Source: Massilia brevitalea (GTDB lineage Bacteria > Pseudomonadota > Gammaproteobacteria > Burkholderiales > Burkholderiaceae_D). Taken from it: DNA of 64,000 bases. The position numbers and the translations under genes are program-made. Location of the stretch: positions 1-64,000 of the forward strand of contig NZ_JAULSI010000014.1 of the NCBI RefSeq assembly GCF_030711405.1. The letters are read 5' to 3'. Under the pieces are notes generated by a model. The model did no database searches. It was not told the DNA's origin and worked only from the letters and a program-made list of their open reading frames with translations. Of the stretch, positions 10,501 through 18,042 are shown piece by piece. Position 1 is the first letter of the stretch, and every line of letters begins with the position of its first letter.

Positions 10501-12190
10501 TGCCGGCGCAGTCGGTGCGCTTGACGTCCTTCGGATAGGTGGTGCGGCTCGAGACGATGTCGGTGCGCACGAACACCGAGGCGCCCAGCGGCGTGACGTC
10601 GGTCGGCACGCCGTCGCTGATGCCGGGCGTGGCCCCGAAGCTCAGGTAGGTCGTGCGGCCGCTGGTGTTGTTGGTCAGGGAACCGAGGGCGATGTTGTCG
10701 CCGACGCTGTCCATGCTGGTGCTGACCAGGCAGACGTAGCTGGTGCTGGCGGCCGCGCAGATCGGGCCGGCGGTGCCGGCACTGGTGCCGCCGACGTAAG
10801 CGGTGATGCCCTTGTTGGTGAGAATCTTGTTCTTGATGAGGCTGGCCACCGTGGCGCTCGACGAGCGCGTGCCGATGCTCAGGGTGGAGCCGAACAGCTG
10901 CACGCCGCCGTAGGACAGGCCGTTCAGGACCTGGGTCTTCGAGCTGTTCGAGGTGCCGGCCACCTGCAGCAGCGCCGTCACGCGCGCGCCCGAGTTGACG
11001 ATCAGGTCGCGCCCGGCGCGGCTGCCGTCGTTGACCACGGTGCAGGGGCCGACCGCCTTGTTGGTATTCCCGGCCGGGCAGCTGATCGGCACCACGGCGA
11101 CGATGTTGTTCGACTCCAGGGTGATGCCGTACTTCGAGCAGGCCGGCACGCTGCCGCTGGCGGTGCGCAGGCAGGCCGTGTACTGGGCGGCCAGGCCGGT
11201 CCTGGCCATGATTGAGGCGGCCAGCGAGGCCGCCAGCGCGGTCTGCTTGGCGGCGGTGTCGGTGCCGTTGGCGGCGGTAACGGCGTCTTTCGTCAGCGTG
11301 AAGGTGCCGTTCGGCTCGACCACCTGCACGCTGTTGATCGTCATCGAATTGGTGTACGGCGAGGCCTTGATGGTGATGCTGCCGTACCAGTCCGGGTTGC
11401 GGTTCGGGTCGGAGAAGCGCGGGTACTTGTAGTCGCCGACGAACTTGGCCTGGCAGTTGGTCAGCGCGCGGTCGGTGCAGAAGCGCACCTTGGCCGGCTC
11501 GGGATAGCCGCTTGGCGCGGCCGCTCCCACCGCCGTCACCTTGCAGTTGGTGAGCGTGGCGTCGGTGCAGTACTCGGCCACGTTGATGCTGTAATAGTAG
11601 GGATTCGCGATGAAGTACTCGGGCGTGTAGCGGGCGTCGTTCGGGTAAGTGTAGCCGGTGGTGTTGTAGCCGCAGTCGGTGCCGTCGCACCAGCGCAGGT
11701 CGGGGAAGCCCGCCACCAGGTTGGTGGAACTCGTGTCGCGGCTCAGCAGATCGGTGCGGTCGACGCCGTAGATGTCGGTGGTGACCGAGGTCCAGCTGCT
11801 CGTCTCGGCCGCGTTCTGGTTCGGGTAGGAGCTGCCGTCGGCTTTCACCGGCGGCAGGTAGCGCACCTTGGGGTTGTAGTACTGCTTGTTGAAGTCGGCG
11901 CTGGCGAACGGCGGGTCGCCGGCCTTGCAGCCGCGGATACCGCCGGCAATCGTTGCGCGCGCGCGGCAGCTGCCGGTGTTGTTCACGTAGTCCGGCGTGT
12001 AGTTGAAGGTCATCGAGCCCGAGTTATCGTACAGGAGCATCAGGTTCGGCTTGACGGTGCCGGTGCCGCTGATGTTCAGCAGCGGGACGTCGGCGATGCC
12101 GACCGGGGCGGCCAGGGCCGGCGCGGCCATCAGGGAAGCCAGCAGGGCCGAGGCAAACAGGGTGAACAAACGGTTCATGCGCGTTTCCAT
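7514..12190 (-). CDS. pilY1: Type IV pilus tip adhesin/assembly protein PilY1
   Basis: PilY1 is an exported protein linked to the type IV pilus tip that controls pilus extension, surface sensing and adhesion. The 1558-residue product has a signal peptide (ending APALAAPV near residue 30), a VWA-like N-terminal part with a MIDAS motif at D55 (YDNSGSM), and a C-terminal PilY1 beta-propeller (VFVAANDGMLHAFDADSG, VLVAGLNAGGRGYYALDV, VYGGDNDGAMWRFD). It is about 400 residues longer than the Pseudomonas aeruginosa protein, with the extra sequence mainly between the MIDAS strand and the propeller. Starts at 12190 and at 12178 (MNRLFTL) are both possible; the second has the better ribosome site (GGAA). 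It is the last gene of the minor-pilin operon. Confidence 0.94.
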   Translation of the reverse strand: METRMNRLFTLFASALLASLMAAPALAAPVGIADVPLLNISGTGTVKPNLMLLYDNSGSMTFNYTPDYVNNTGSCRARATIAGGIRGCKAGDPPFASADFNKQYYNPKVRYLPPVKADGSSYPNQNAAETSSWTSVTTDIYGVDRTDLLSRDTSSTNLVAGFPDLRWCDGTDCGYNTTGYTYPNDARYTPEYFIANPYYYSINVAEYCTDATLTNCKVTAVGAAAPSGYPEPAKVRFCTDRALTNCQAKFVGDYKYPRFSDPNRNPDWYGSITIKASPYTNSMTINSVQVVEPNGTFTLTKDAVTAANGTDTAAKQTALAASLAASIMARTGLAAQYTACLRTASGSVPACSKYGITLESNNIVAVVPISCPAGNTNKAVGPCTVVNDGSRAGRDLIVNSGARVTALLQVAGTSNSSKTQVLNGLSYGGVQLFGSTLSIGTRSSSATVASLIKNKILTNKGITAYVGGTSAGTAGPICAAASTSYVCLVSTSMDSVGDNIALGSLTNNTSGRTTYLSFGATPGISDGVPTDVTPLGASVFVRTDIVSSRTTYPKDVKRTDCAGTACTYAEEMTNFANWYAYYKSRNQMMKTAVGQAFQPIADNYNVGIVSLSTAAAEGTIRQPPKPFTGAARTAWYKALYDMTTSGSTPVRQGLHAVGKMYANRSPYAYSAGNEVVQFPCQQNFTFVTTDGYWNGGAADGVVNNDNKEDASRFCSKSKGCVDTSAQTANSLADVALYWYNGGSNDSVTSLRPSLENWNEPNGLVAASAGDNTRLHMNTYALGLGVDGIMTYDDKYDTAPKVGSDFYKLITGVQTGCPWNNNGPYVWPNPQTGVDDGGAAYQSRVDDLWHAAINGHGKYFSASDPLQVIEGLRSALSNIEVKIGAAAAAATSTPNISQQDNDIFSATFTTVRWYGELSDKKIDTVTGVVGSKADWNSSETVGGQVGADTDERKIYMRDLVGVDDSADGLKDFDFNLMSDPEKAWFKDKCNALAQCLTLNDANRKIVNNGENMVNWLRGQQQHANDTLFRAYARTTTIAGGTAAQLPIVLGDIASSKPAFLRDPRKSYSLDGYSDYKLNNATRQPMVFVAANDGMLHAFDADSGKEAWAYAPRITMRKLYLQASTTYGTNHQFTTDGSPEVADVQINGEWRSVLVAGLNAGGRGYYALDVTDPEAPKALWELCADGAVCSGSNYDKDIGLSFGNPQFGTWKDARGVEYWAVFLTSGYNNIPDTDGIASGDGRGYLYVVDIATGRVLSKKATPKLAGKTEDSKYVATPTGFARITAISSNPNTDPKITFVYGGDNDGAMWRFDFTGLGDPGVVLLGFPGADQPVTTRPDVTTCLVNTVAADGSQSSTTTRVVAFGTGRLLDEVDIGNIKVQSAYVLKDAGSTIPTAEWRGTASMAKQTLAKISGTSTSYSISGPAVDFSTQRGWYVDFGLNSGERVNLDPKIVAGGLNVVTNLPSSSSSCKVGGTSNVYQLNVCTGEPLGETIRNSANQEVQVAGRTLSNSSAAVGFIIVRLPSGALKMITTTADGNTITSGVAPAESEGASRAGWRRVRE

Positions 12191-12274
12191 TCTCGCGTTT
12201 CTACTTGGTCCGGCAAGGGCCGGTTCTCGTTGCTGCGGCCCCGCCGCAGCGCTGCCCGGGGCTGGGGCAGGCGG

Positions 12275-12874
12275 TCAGCCGCCGATCAGCACCACCAGCT
12301 GGTTCACGACGTTGCCGCCGCGCGTGCCCGACAGGCGCGCCGTGACCACGTAGTGCACCTTCGGCGTTTCGGCAAACTGCGGCGAATCGGAGGCCAGGCT
12401 GTCGCCGACCCCGATGTGGGCGCTGCCGGAATTCGGGTCGGCGGTCTGCACGCAGGTATTCCCGACGGCGTCGTAGGCGCCGCTCAGGAGGCACAGGCGA
12501 TGCACCACGTACTCGATGCTCTGGCCTTCGTGCACGACCGTCTTCTTGCCGTCCCAGAAGGCGCTCGAGCGCGTGGTCTGGGTGGTGTCGAGCGTGGCGA
12601 GGTAGCCATTGTCGGCGGAATCGTCGTTCAGCAGCGCCTTGTTGTTGCCGGCCGCGGTGTCGCTCAGCCACTTGAAGCCCGCGTGCAGGCCGGCGTCGAC
12701 CGCGCGGCTCTGGGCCGAGTCGTAGGCCAGGTTCGAGGCCGTCAGCGTGGTCGAGTTGCTCGACTTGATCAGGTAGATGCTCGAGATGAGCATCACCAGC
12801 AGGATGATCAGCATGACCGGCAGGGCCAGCCCGCCCTGCCCGTCGCGGCGTTGGAAAGAAGCGTTGGTGTGCAT
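12275..12874 (-). CDS. pilX: Type IV pilus minor-pilin operon protein PilX
   Basis: A 199-residue pseudopilin-like protein. A basic N terminus precedes one hydrophobic helix (about residues 15-38, GLALPVMLIILLVMLISSIY), which lacks the strict G/F cleavage site with Glu5, as is common in PilX proteins. The rest is a soluble, Asp/Ser/Thr-rich domain with two cysteines. In related operons PilX works with PilV, PilW, FimU/FimT and PilE to prime pilus assembly and carry PilY1 at the tip. It starts 3 bases after pilW and ends 84 bases before pilY1. Confidence 0.88.
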   Translation of the reverse strand: MHTNASFQRRDGQGGLALPVMLIILLVMLISSIYLIKSSNSTTLTASNLAYDSAQSRAVDAGLHAGFKWLSDTAAGNNKALLNDDSADNGYLATLDTTQTTRSSAFWDGKKTVVHEGQSIEYVVHRLCLLSGAYDAVGNTCVQTADPNSGSAHIGVGDSLASDSPQFAETPKVHYVVTARLSGTRGGNVVNQLVVLIGG

Positions 12875-12877
12875 GGT

Positions 12878-14056
12878 TCAGGGTCTCCAGCCGGCGTTGC
12901 GCAGCGGGACGATGGTCTCGAAGACGCGGTAGCGGTAGCAGCCCCAGTCCTCGCCGCCGACATCGACCGTGATCGGGACGGCCGTCACGCCTTCGGGCAC
13001 GGCGCTGGCGAACACCACGGGCTTGGCTGCGGTGGCGACGCAGTCGCCGTTCGCATCGGGACGCTCGCGTGCGGCGCTGCGGGCCACCACGGCGATGCGC
13101 AGCGCCGCGATGTGCTGGTAGTCGCCGGCGCTGCCGGCGACACCGCTGCCGTCGGCGTCGATCATGGTCGCCGACCAGCGCCGCACCTGCAGCCCGTCCT
13201 CGGGAAGGAAGGCGCCGCCGGTGCGGGTATCGAAACCGTACTGCGCCTTGATCGAAACGATGTTGTCGGCCACGGTCTGGGGCGTGCCGCCGGAACCGGC
13301 CAGGTCGGTCGAGCGCAGCTGCAGGAAGCCGTTGTTCACCGACCAGGTATGGAAGGCCAGGGATTTCTCCGGCCCCAGGTTGAAGATGCGCGCCATGCCC
13401 GCCGTGTAGTTCGCACCGCCCAGGGCGCCGTTGTTGTAGCGGAAGCCCATGCCGCCGGCCACCATCACGTACTGCTGCTTCGGCGGCGCGTCGACGCGGG
13501 CCGGGTCGGCCGAGATCTGGGCCAGCGCGCAGTCGCCGTTGCCGATGTTGTCCGGGGCCACCACGACCACGTCGCCCAGGTTGAAGCCGTAGGAGGGAAT
13601 GCGGTCGACGTCCAGGCGCGTACCGCCGATGTAGTTGCTGGTCACGCGCAAGGTGCCGGTGCCGGTCATCGAGCTGCCCGCGTACAGGGTGATGCGGTCG
13701 GGACCGGCGCCGCCGGACTCGATCACGGCCGGCGCCAGCGGAAACACGGTGGTGGTGCCGCGCGCTGCCGGCGCCAGGCGGTAGCCGCCGGTGTCGTGAA
13801 AACGCGTATTGCAGCCGACCAGCACCGGATCGTTCAGGCCGAAGCCGGCCTGCTGGGCGTCGCCGCTGATCGAGAACATCGCCAGCATCCCGTTCTGCAT
13901 CGAGTCCGAGCCGCCCAGGGCCGAGGCCTTGTTCTGCTCGGCGCCGGTGATCAGGCGCGTGGCGAACACCAGCGCCAGCAGGCCGATCAGCACGCTGACC
14001 AGCAGCTCGACCAGGGAAAAGCCGCGCGCGCGCGCCGCCTGCACGCCGCCGCGCAT
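12878..14056 (-). CDS. pilW: Type IV pilus minor pilin PilW
   Basis: A minor pilin of 392 residues. The prepilin motif is clear: ARARG then FSLVELLVSVLIGLLALVF, with Glu at position 5 of the mature helix. The large soluble domain fits PilW (usual size about 270-400). Two starts compete: GTG at 14059 and ATG at 14056. The ATG overlaps the pilV stop as TGATG and is preferred here because it gives the usual translational coupling. Confidence 0.92.
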   Translation of the reverse strand: MRGGVQAARARGFSLVELLVSVLIGLLALVFATRLITGAEQNKASALGGSDSMQNGMLAMFSISGDAQQAGFGLNDPVLVGCNTRFHDTGGYRLAPAARGTTTVFPLAPAVIESGGAGPDRITLYAGSSMTGTGTLRVTSNYIGGTRLDVDRIPSYGFNLGDVVVVAPDNIGNGDCALAQISADPARVDAPPKQQYVMVAGGMGFRYNNGALGGANYTAGMARIFNLGPEKSLAFHTWSVNNGFLQLRSTDLAGSGGTPQTVADNIVSIKAQYGFDTRTGGAFLPEDGLQVRRWSATMIDADGSGVAGSAGDYQHIAALRIAVVARSAARERPDANGDCVATAAKPVVFASAVPEGVTAVPITVDVGGEDWGCYRYRVFETIVPLRNAGWRP

Positions 14057-14490
14057 CACATCGCTCCCGAAATGAAGGCGCGCACTTCGTGCTTGTTCGC
14101 CATCTCGCCGGCCTTGCGCTGCCAGGAGATTGTCACCAGCACTTCGCTCGGGTCCGGGGCCACGCCCTCGTCCACCTCGACCGTGATCGTGGCGCCGGGA
14201 ATGTGGCTGCGCGTTTCTTCATACCAGGTATCCAGGCGCTCGCCCGGCTCCGCGCCGGCATCCAGGGCGTAGTCTTCCAGGTGGCCGGTGTCGGTGCTCA
14301 TCACGCCGATCAGCTTCTCGGCGGCGATGGTGGCTTCGGCGCGCATGCCGGCGTCGCTCAGGGCCGAATAGGCGCGCGCCTGCAGGCCGATGGTGCCGAG
14401 CAGGCCGATGGCCAGCAGCACCGCCGCGATCAGGGCTTCGATCAGGGAGACGCCGCCCTGGCGGCGGCGGATGATGGATGTGCGGTTCAT
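14056..14490 (-). CDS. pilV: Type IV pilus minor pilin PilV
   Basis: A 144-residue minor pilin. The N terminus is RRRQGG followed by VSLIEALIAAVLLAIG, a standard prepilin cleavage site with Glu5. The soluble domain ends in QRKAGEMANKHEVRAFISG. The ATG at 14490 overlaps the fimT stop by 4 bases (ATGA), which argues against the longer upstream reading frame. It is translationally coupled on both sides. Confidence 0.92.
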   Translation of the reverse strand: MNRTSIIRRRQGGVSLIEALIAAVLLAIGLLGTIGLQARAYSALSDAGMRAEATIAAEKLIGVMSTDTGHLEDYALDAGAEPGERLDTWYEETRSHIPGATITVEVDEGVAPDPSEVLVTISWQRKAGEMANKHEVRAFISGAM

Positions 14491-15125
14491 GGCGGGCACC
14501 TGTGGGGATCGCTGTCGGCGGCGCTGGGCTGGCATTTGGTAGCGATACCGGCCAGGGTCAGCACCACGCTGGCGGAGCGAAACTCGCCCGCGTGGCTGGC
14601 GGCGGGATGCATGTCGATGCGGGCAATGCGCGGCGCCATCGTGGTGTCGACCCAGCCGACCGGGGTGAAGTACACGCTGTCGGCTTCTTCCGGATCGACC
14701 GTCTGCACCAGCACTTCGGCGCCGGGCAGCGCATCGGCGCTGCGCAATACCGACTTGAAGCCGGCCGCGCCTTCCGGATCGCGGGCAGCGGGGGCGGTTG
14801 CGGTCGACCACGAGCCGCTGGCGTCGTTGCAAGGCGTGTCGGGACGCGGGAAGCAGATGTCGACCTGCCAGTCGAGCTGTCCGTTGGCGTTCTCGCTCAA
14901 CACCAGGCGGCTGGCGCTGTTGTGCGACAGCGCCTGGGCGCGCGCCAGGGCGAAGCCCTCGGCATAGAACTGGGACGCGGCGGCGGCGCGGGTGACGCTG
15001 ATCCAGGCCGCCATGCGCGGCGCGCCGAAGGCCAGGATGCCGCCCAGGATGGCCAGCGCCACCAGGGATTCGAGCAGCGTGAAGCCGCGCGCGGGCAGCA
15101 GGGGCATACGCATATTCATGCGCAT
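14487..15125 (-). CDS. fimT: GspH/FimT-type minor pilin
   Basis: A 212-residue pseudopilin of the GspH/FimT/FimU group, which initiates pilus assembly with PilV, PilW and PilX. The leader is short and basic and ends PARG; the mature helix starts FTLLESLVALAILGGILAFG with Glu5. The C-terminal GspH-like domain carries cysteines (DICFPRPDTPC). The start at 15125 is chosen because AAGGG lies 5 bases upstream and overlaps the stop codon of the preceding pilin gene; the longer frame to 15146 would overlap that gene. Confidence 0.88.
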   Translation of the reverse strand: MRMNMRMPLLPARGFTLLESLVALAILGGILAFGAPRMAAWISVTRAAAASQFYAEGFALARAQALSHNSASRLVLSENANGQLDWQVDICFPRPDTPCNDASGSWSTATAPAARDPEGAAGFKSVLRSADALPGAEVLVQTVDPEEADSVYFTPVGWVDTTMAPRIARIDMHPAASHAGEFRSASVVLTLAGIATKCQPSAADSDPHRCPP

Positions 15126-15133
15126 CTTTACCC

Positions 15134-15568
15134 TTACTCGCTGCACTTTCCGCCCTTGTCGCTCACCCAGCAGCGGTCGCTGGCGGCCCAGCCTTCGGCG
15201 ATGCGCGCGGCCGAGAGCGCCGACGTGCGGCGGCCGTTCTGGTCGATGGTGAAGCGGAAGCCGGTGGCGCCGTTGCGGCCGGTGGCGGTGACGGTGTAGG
15301 CGGTGTCGCTCTCGGCCGTCACGGAATAAGTGAAATTCTCGGTGGCGGCCGGGAAGCCGGCGGCTCCGTCGAGCTCCTCGAAACTGTGCTCGTTGGCCCA
15401 GTACTGCTCGGCCAGCGGCTGCACGCCGGCCAGGCCGGCATAGGCATCGGTCAGGCGTGTGCGCAGCATGTAGCTGCCGTAGGCCGGCACCGCGACGGCG
15501 GTCAGCACGCCGACGACGACCAGCGTGATCAACAGTTCGATGAGGGTAAAGCCAGCCGGGCGTGTCAT
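15134..15568 (-). CDS. pilE: PilE-like type IV (pseudo)pilin, first gene of the minor-pilin operon
   Basis: A 144-residue pilin. MTRPAG is the leader and FTLIELLITLVVVGVLTAVA the mature N terminus with Glu5. The globular domain has a Y-W-A-N-E segment and two C-terminal cysteines (DRCWVSDKGGKC) that would form the disulfide loop typical of PilE-type pilins. The start at 15568 has GAGGA six bases upstream. It opens the operon pilE-fimT-pilV-pilW-pilX-pilY1. Being in the minor-pilin operon it is more likely a minor pilin than the main fibre subunit. Confidence 0.88.
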   Translation of the reverse strand: MTRPAGFTLIELLITLVVVGVLTAVAVPAYGSYMLRTRLTDAYAGLAGVQPLAEQYWANEHSFEELDGAAGFPAATENFTYSVTAESDTAYTVTATGRNGATGFRFTIDQNGRRTSALSAARIAEGWAASDRCWVSDKGGKCSE

Positions 15569-15632
15569 GGGAATCCTCGGGATCGGTGCAGTCGGGCGCG
15601 TCGCACCCAGAAAGAAAAGTTGCCTTGGGAGA

Positions 15633-15688
15633 ATAATACCCGAGAAAGCTTGCATTACCCTGAGGAAATGCTGACAGGATCCTGACAG
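15633..15688 (-). promoter_or_regulatory. Candidate activator site and promoter for the minor-pilin operon
   Basis: A direct repeat CTGACAG-GATC-CTGACAG (15671-15688) has an 11-base period, the spacing expected for tandem binding of an OmpR-family regulator. On the minus strand a TATTAT -10 element (15633-15638) follows, but no good -35 exists at the right distance, as in activator-dependent promoters. The OmpR-type regulator and kinase genes lie immediately upstream. This link is inferred. Confidence 0.4.
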
Positions 15689-15724
15689 ACGCACGCCGGC
15701 ATCAAGGGCATTTACCCTTTGCGC

Positions 15725-17044
15725 TCAAGGAAATTCGATGCGGAAGACCGCCCCGCTGCCCCCTTCCGGCTCGCCGAGACTGAGGTCGGCGCCGTGCAGG
15801 TTGGCGATGTCGCGCACGATCGCCAGGCCGAGGCCGCTGCCCGTGCTTTGCTGGTCGAGGCGCACGAAGCGTTCGAAGACCTGGCTGCGCAGATTTGCCG
15901 GAATGCCGGGGCCGTTGTCTTCCACACGCAGGAAGCTGCCGCCGCCGGGGCTGGCGCCGCAGGCCACCGTGACCCGGCCTCCAACCGGCGTGTAGCGCAA
16001 AGCGTTGTCGACCAGGTTGTCGACCAGGTCGCGCAGCATGAAGCGGTCGCCCTGCAGCGGCGCCGCCTCCAGCTCGAAGCCGAGGTCGATGTCCTTGGCG
16101 GCGGCTTGCTCGACAAAATGCTGGATGCTTTCCGCGACCAATTCTGCCAGGTCCACCGGCAGCAGGCGCGAACGGGCAAAACGGTTCGGCTCGGCGCGTT
16201 CGAGCGAGAGCAACTGGTTGGTCTGGCGGATCAGGCGCTCGTTCGCCTGCAGCATCAGGGCCAGCGAACGGGCACTGTCCGGGTCGGCGGCATGACGCGC
16301 GGCCAGCCATTCGAGCTGCAGTTTCAGGCCGGCCAGCGGGGTGCGCAGCTGGTGCGCCACGTTGGCGCGGAATTCGTCCTGGGCGCGGGCGCCGGCCTCG
16401 ATCCGGCCCAGCAGGGCATTGAAGGCGCCCACCACCGGCGCCAGCTCGCGCGGCATCTGGCTGTCGTCGAGGGGCGCCAGGTCGGCGCTGCCGCGCGCAT
16501 CCAGCCGGGCGCGCAGGCGCGCCAGCGGCGCCAGGCCATTTCCGACCGAAAACCAGGCCAGGCCGACCAGCGCCAGGCTGAACACGCCCTCGAGCAGCAC
16601 CAGCGAGCGCACGATGGCCGAGCGCACCTGCTGGCGCGCACGCACGGTGCGGGCGATGCTGATGGTGGCGTGCTGGCCCTGCCACTCCAGCGCGGCCGAC
16701 GCGATGCGCACCGGCTCGCCGTGCAGGTCGGCGTCGCGCAGGCCGGGACCACGCGCAGGAGGCAGGGCGGCGCTGCCGGCAAGCAGGCGCCCATCGGCGC
16801 CGTGCAGGGCAGCCCAGCTTGCCTCGCCGGCGCTGTCGTCCGGTGCGCGGCCCGCATCCAGCAGCCCCAGCCCTTCCGCACGCACCCGTGCAGCCAGGGC
16901 GCCGGCTGCCGCACGCAGGCCATCGTCAAAGGCAAGCTGGGCCGGGGTCCAGGCCAGCAAATAGGTCAGCGCCGCCGCGCCGAGGTTGAATACCAGGATC
17001 GGCCCGACCAGCCACTTCAGCAGACGCAGCCGGATCGAGTTCAT
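15725..17044 (-). CDS. Sensor histidine kinase, QseC/TctE-like
   Basis: A 439-residue membrane histidine kinase. Membrane segments lie at about residues 10-32 and 147-168, enclosing a periplasmic sensor of about 115 residues. A HAMP linker (about 168-222) leads to the dimerisation/phosphoacceptor helix with His231 (VAHQLRTPLAGL), then the ATPase domain with the N box (DNLVDNALRYTP), G1 (VEDNGPGIP) and G2 (GSGLGLAIVRDIA). The start at 17044 overlaps the regulator stop as ATGA. Upstream extension of the frame runs into the regulator gene and is not used. Signal unknown; metal or carboxylate sensing is possible by analogy only. Confidence 0.93.
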   Translation of the reverse strand: MNSIRLRLLKWLVGPILVFNLGAAALTYLLAWTPAQLAFDDGLRAAAGALAARVRAEGLGLLDAGRAPDDSAGEASWAALHGADGRLLAGSAALPPARGPGLRDADLHGEPVRIASAALEWQGQHATISIARTVRARQQVRSAIVRSLVLLEGVFSLALVGLAWFSVGNGLAPLARLRARLDARGSADLAPLDDSQMPRELAPVVGAFNALLGRIEAGARAQDEFRANVAHQLRTPLAGLKLQLEWLAARHAADPDSARSLALMLQANERLIRQTNQLLSLERAEPNRFARSRLLPVDLAELVAESIQHFVEQAAAKDIDLGFELEAAPLQGDRFMLRDLVDNLVDNALRYTPVGGRVTVACGASPGGGSFLRVEDNGPGIPANLRSQVFERFVRLDQQSTGSGLGLAIVRDIANLHGADLSLGEPEGGSGAVFRIEFP

Positions 17045-17706
17045 GCGCCCGCTTCGAGCAGGTAGCCGAAGCCGCGGATGGTGCGCAGGCTGACGCCGGC
17101 GCCGTCGAGCTTCAGGCGCAGGCGCGACACGTAGACCTCGACCGCGTTCAGGGTCAGGTCTTCGCCCCAGGGCGCGATGGCGTCGACGATCTGCTGCTTC
17201 GACACCACCCGCCCGGCATGCTGGAGCAGGTATTCGAGCACCGCCCACTCGCGCACCGACAGTTCCAGCGGCCGCTCGCCGACCCGCGCCCGGCGCGCGC
17301 CGCTGTCGAGCACGATGTTGCCGAGCGCGAGGATCGTGCTCTTGGGGGCATTCCGTCGCGCCAGGGCGCGGATGCGGGCGACCAGTTCGGGCGTGGCGAA
17401 GGGTTTGACCAGGTAGTCGTCGGCGCCGGTCTCCAGGCCGCGCACCCGGTCTTCGACGGCGTCGCGCGCGGTCAGCAGCAGCACCGGGGTAGCGTCGCCG
17501 CGCGCACGCAGACGGCGCACGACTTCGAAACCGTCGATGCCGGGCAAGCCGATGTCGAGCACGGCGACCAGTGGAGGCGCGCGCTGCAGCAGCGTATCGG
17601 CCTGCAGGCCGTCGCGCGCAACCTCGACCTGCATGCCCTGGGCTTGCAGGGTGCGGGCCAGGCCGTCGGCGAGGACGGCGTCATCTTCCACAAGCAGGAT
17701 GTGCAT
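17041..17706 (-). CDS. OmpR-family response regulator (QseB/TctD-like)
   Basis: A 221-residue response regulator: receiver with the acidic pair at D8/D9, phospho-acceptor D51 (VLDIGLPG), Thr (LLLTARD) and Lys (YLVKPF), and a C-terminal winged helix (LSVREWAVLEYLLQHAG, NAVEVYVSRLRLKL, IRGFGYLL). It is the partner of the kinase that overlaps its stop codon. The start at 17706 (MHILLVEDD) is chosen because the receiver fold begins there. A CATTT..AAATG palindrome (17714-17730) sits just upstream and could be an autoregulatory site. Confidence 0.94.
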   Translation of the reverse strand: MHILLVEDDAVLADGLARTLQAQGMQVEVARDGLQADTLLQRAPPLVAVLDIGLPGIDGFEVVRRLRARGDATPVLLLTARDAVEDRVRGLETGADDYLVKPFATPELVARIRALARRNAPKSTILALGNIVLDSGARRARVGERPLELSVREWAVLEYLLQHAGRVVSKQQIVDAIAPWGEDLTLNAVEVYVSRLRLKLDGAGVSLRTIRGFGYLLEAGA

Positions 17707-18042
17707 GCGCCTACATTTTCCAAGGAAATGGTGTTGGCGCACATTATGGGGCAAAGCGCTCTGCGGCCACAAACGGCAAGGTAGAGGCGGAGCCGAAGAG
17801 GCGCTGGAGCGGGGCTGGAGGTGACGCTGAGAATGAGACCGCGGCAGGTGTTAACTCCGGGTATCTTTCCTAGTAGGACTGGACTGACAAAACATCCTGC
17901 GAGGGGCCTACACAGGAGCAACCCCTAATCTTATGTTCGGCAACAAACTATAGCTTTAATGTACACACATCGCGATGAGGCAAAGTGAACAGCCGAAAAA
18001 TCGCTCCCGGATGCAATGAAGCTAGAGATAAGAGGACAGATA
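17707..18042. other. Gene-free divergent promoter region
   Basis: This 336-base stretch separates the leftward regulator gene from the rightward Crp-like gene. It holds the palindrome CATTTTCCAAGGAAATG at 17714-17730 and an AT-rich part near 17930-17970 likely to hold the Crp-gene promoter. No ORF, RNA gene or repeat of the window-wide family was seen. Confidence 0.5.

Noticed and set aside
8057-11215. Open frame of 1052 codons on the plus strand
   Set aside because: It is antisense to pilY1, has the Arg/Ala/Gly/Val-rich composition of GC-rich shadow frames and shows no domain. The same applies to long plus-strand frames opposite pheT (22563-24827), relA (34424-37333) and the aryl-polyene genes (60798-62756).
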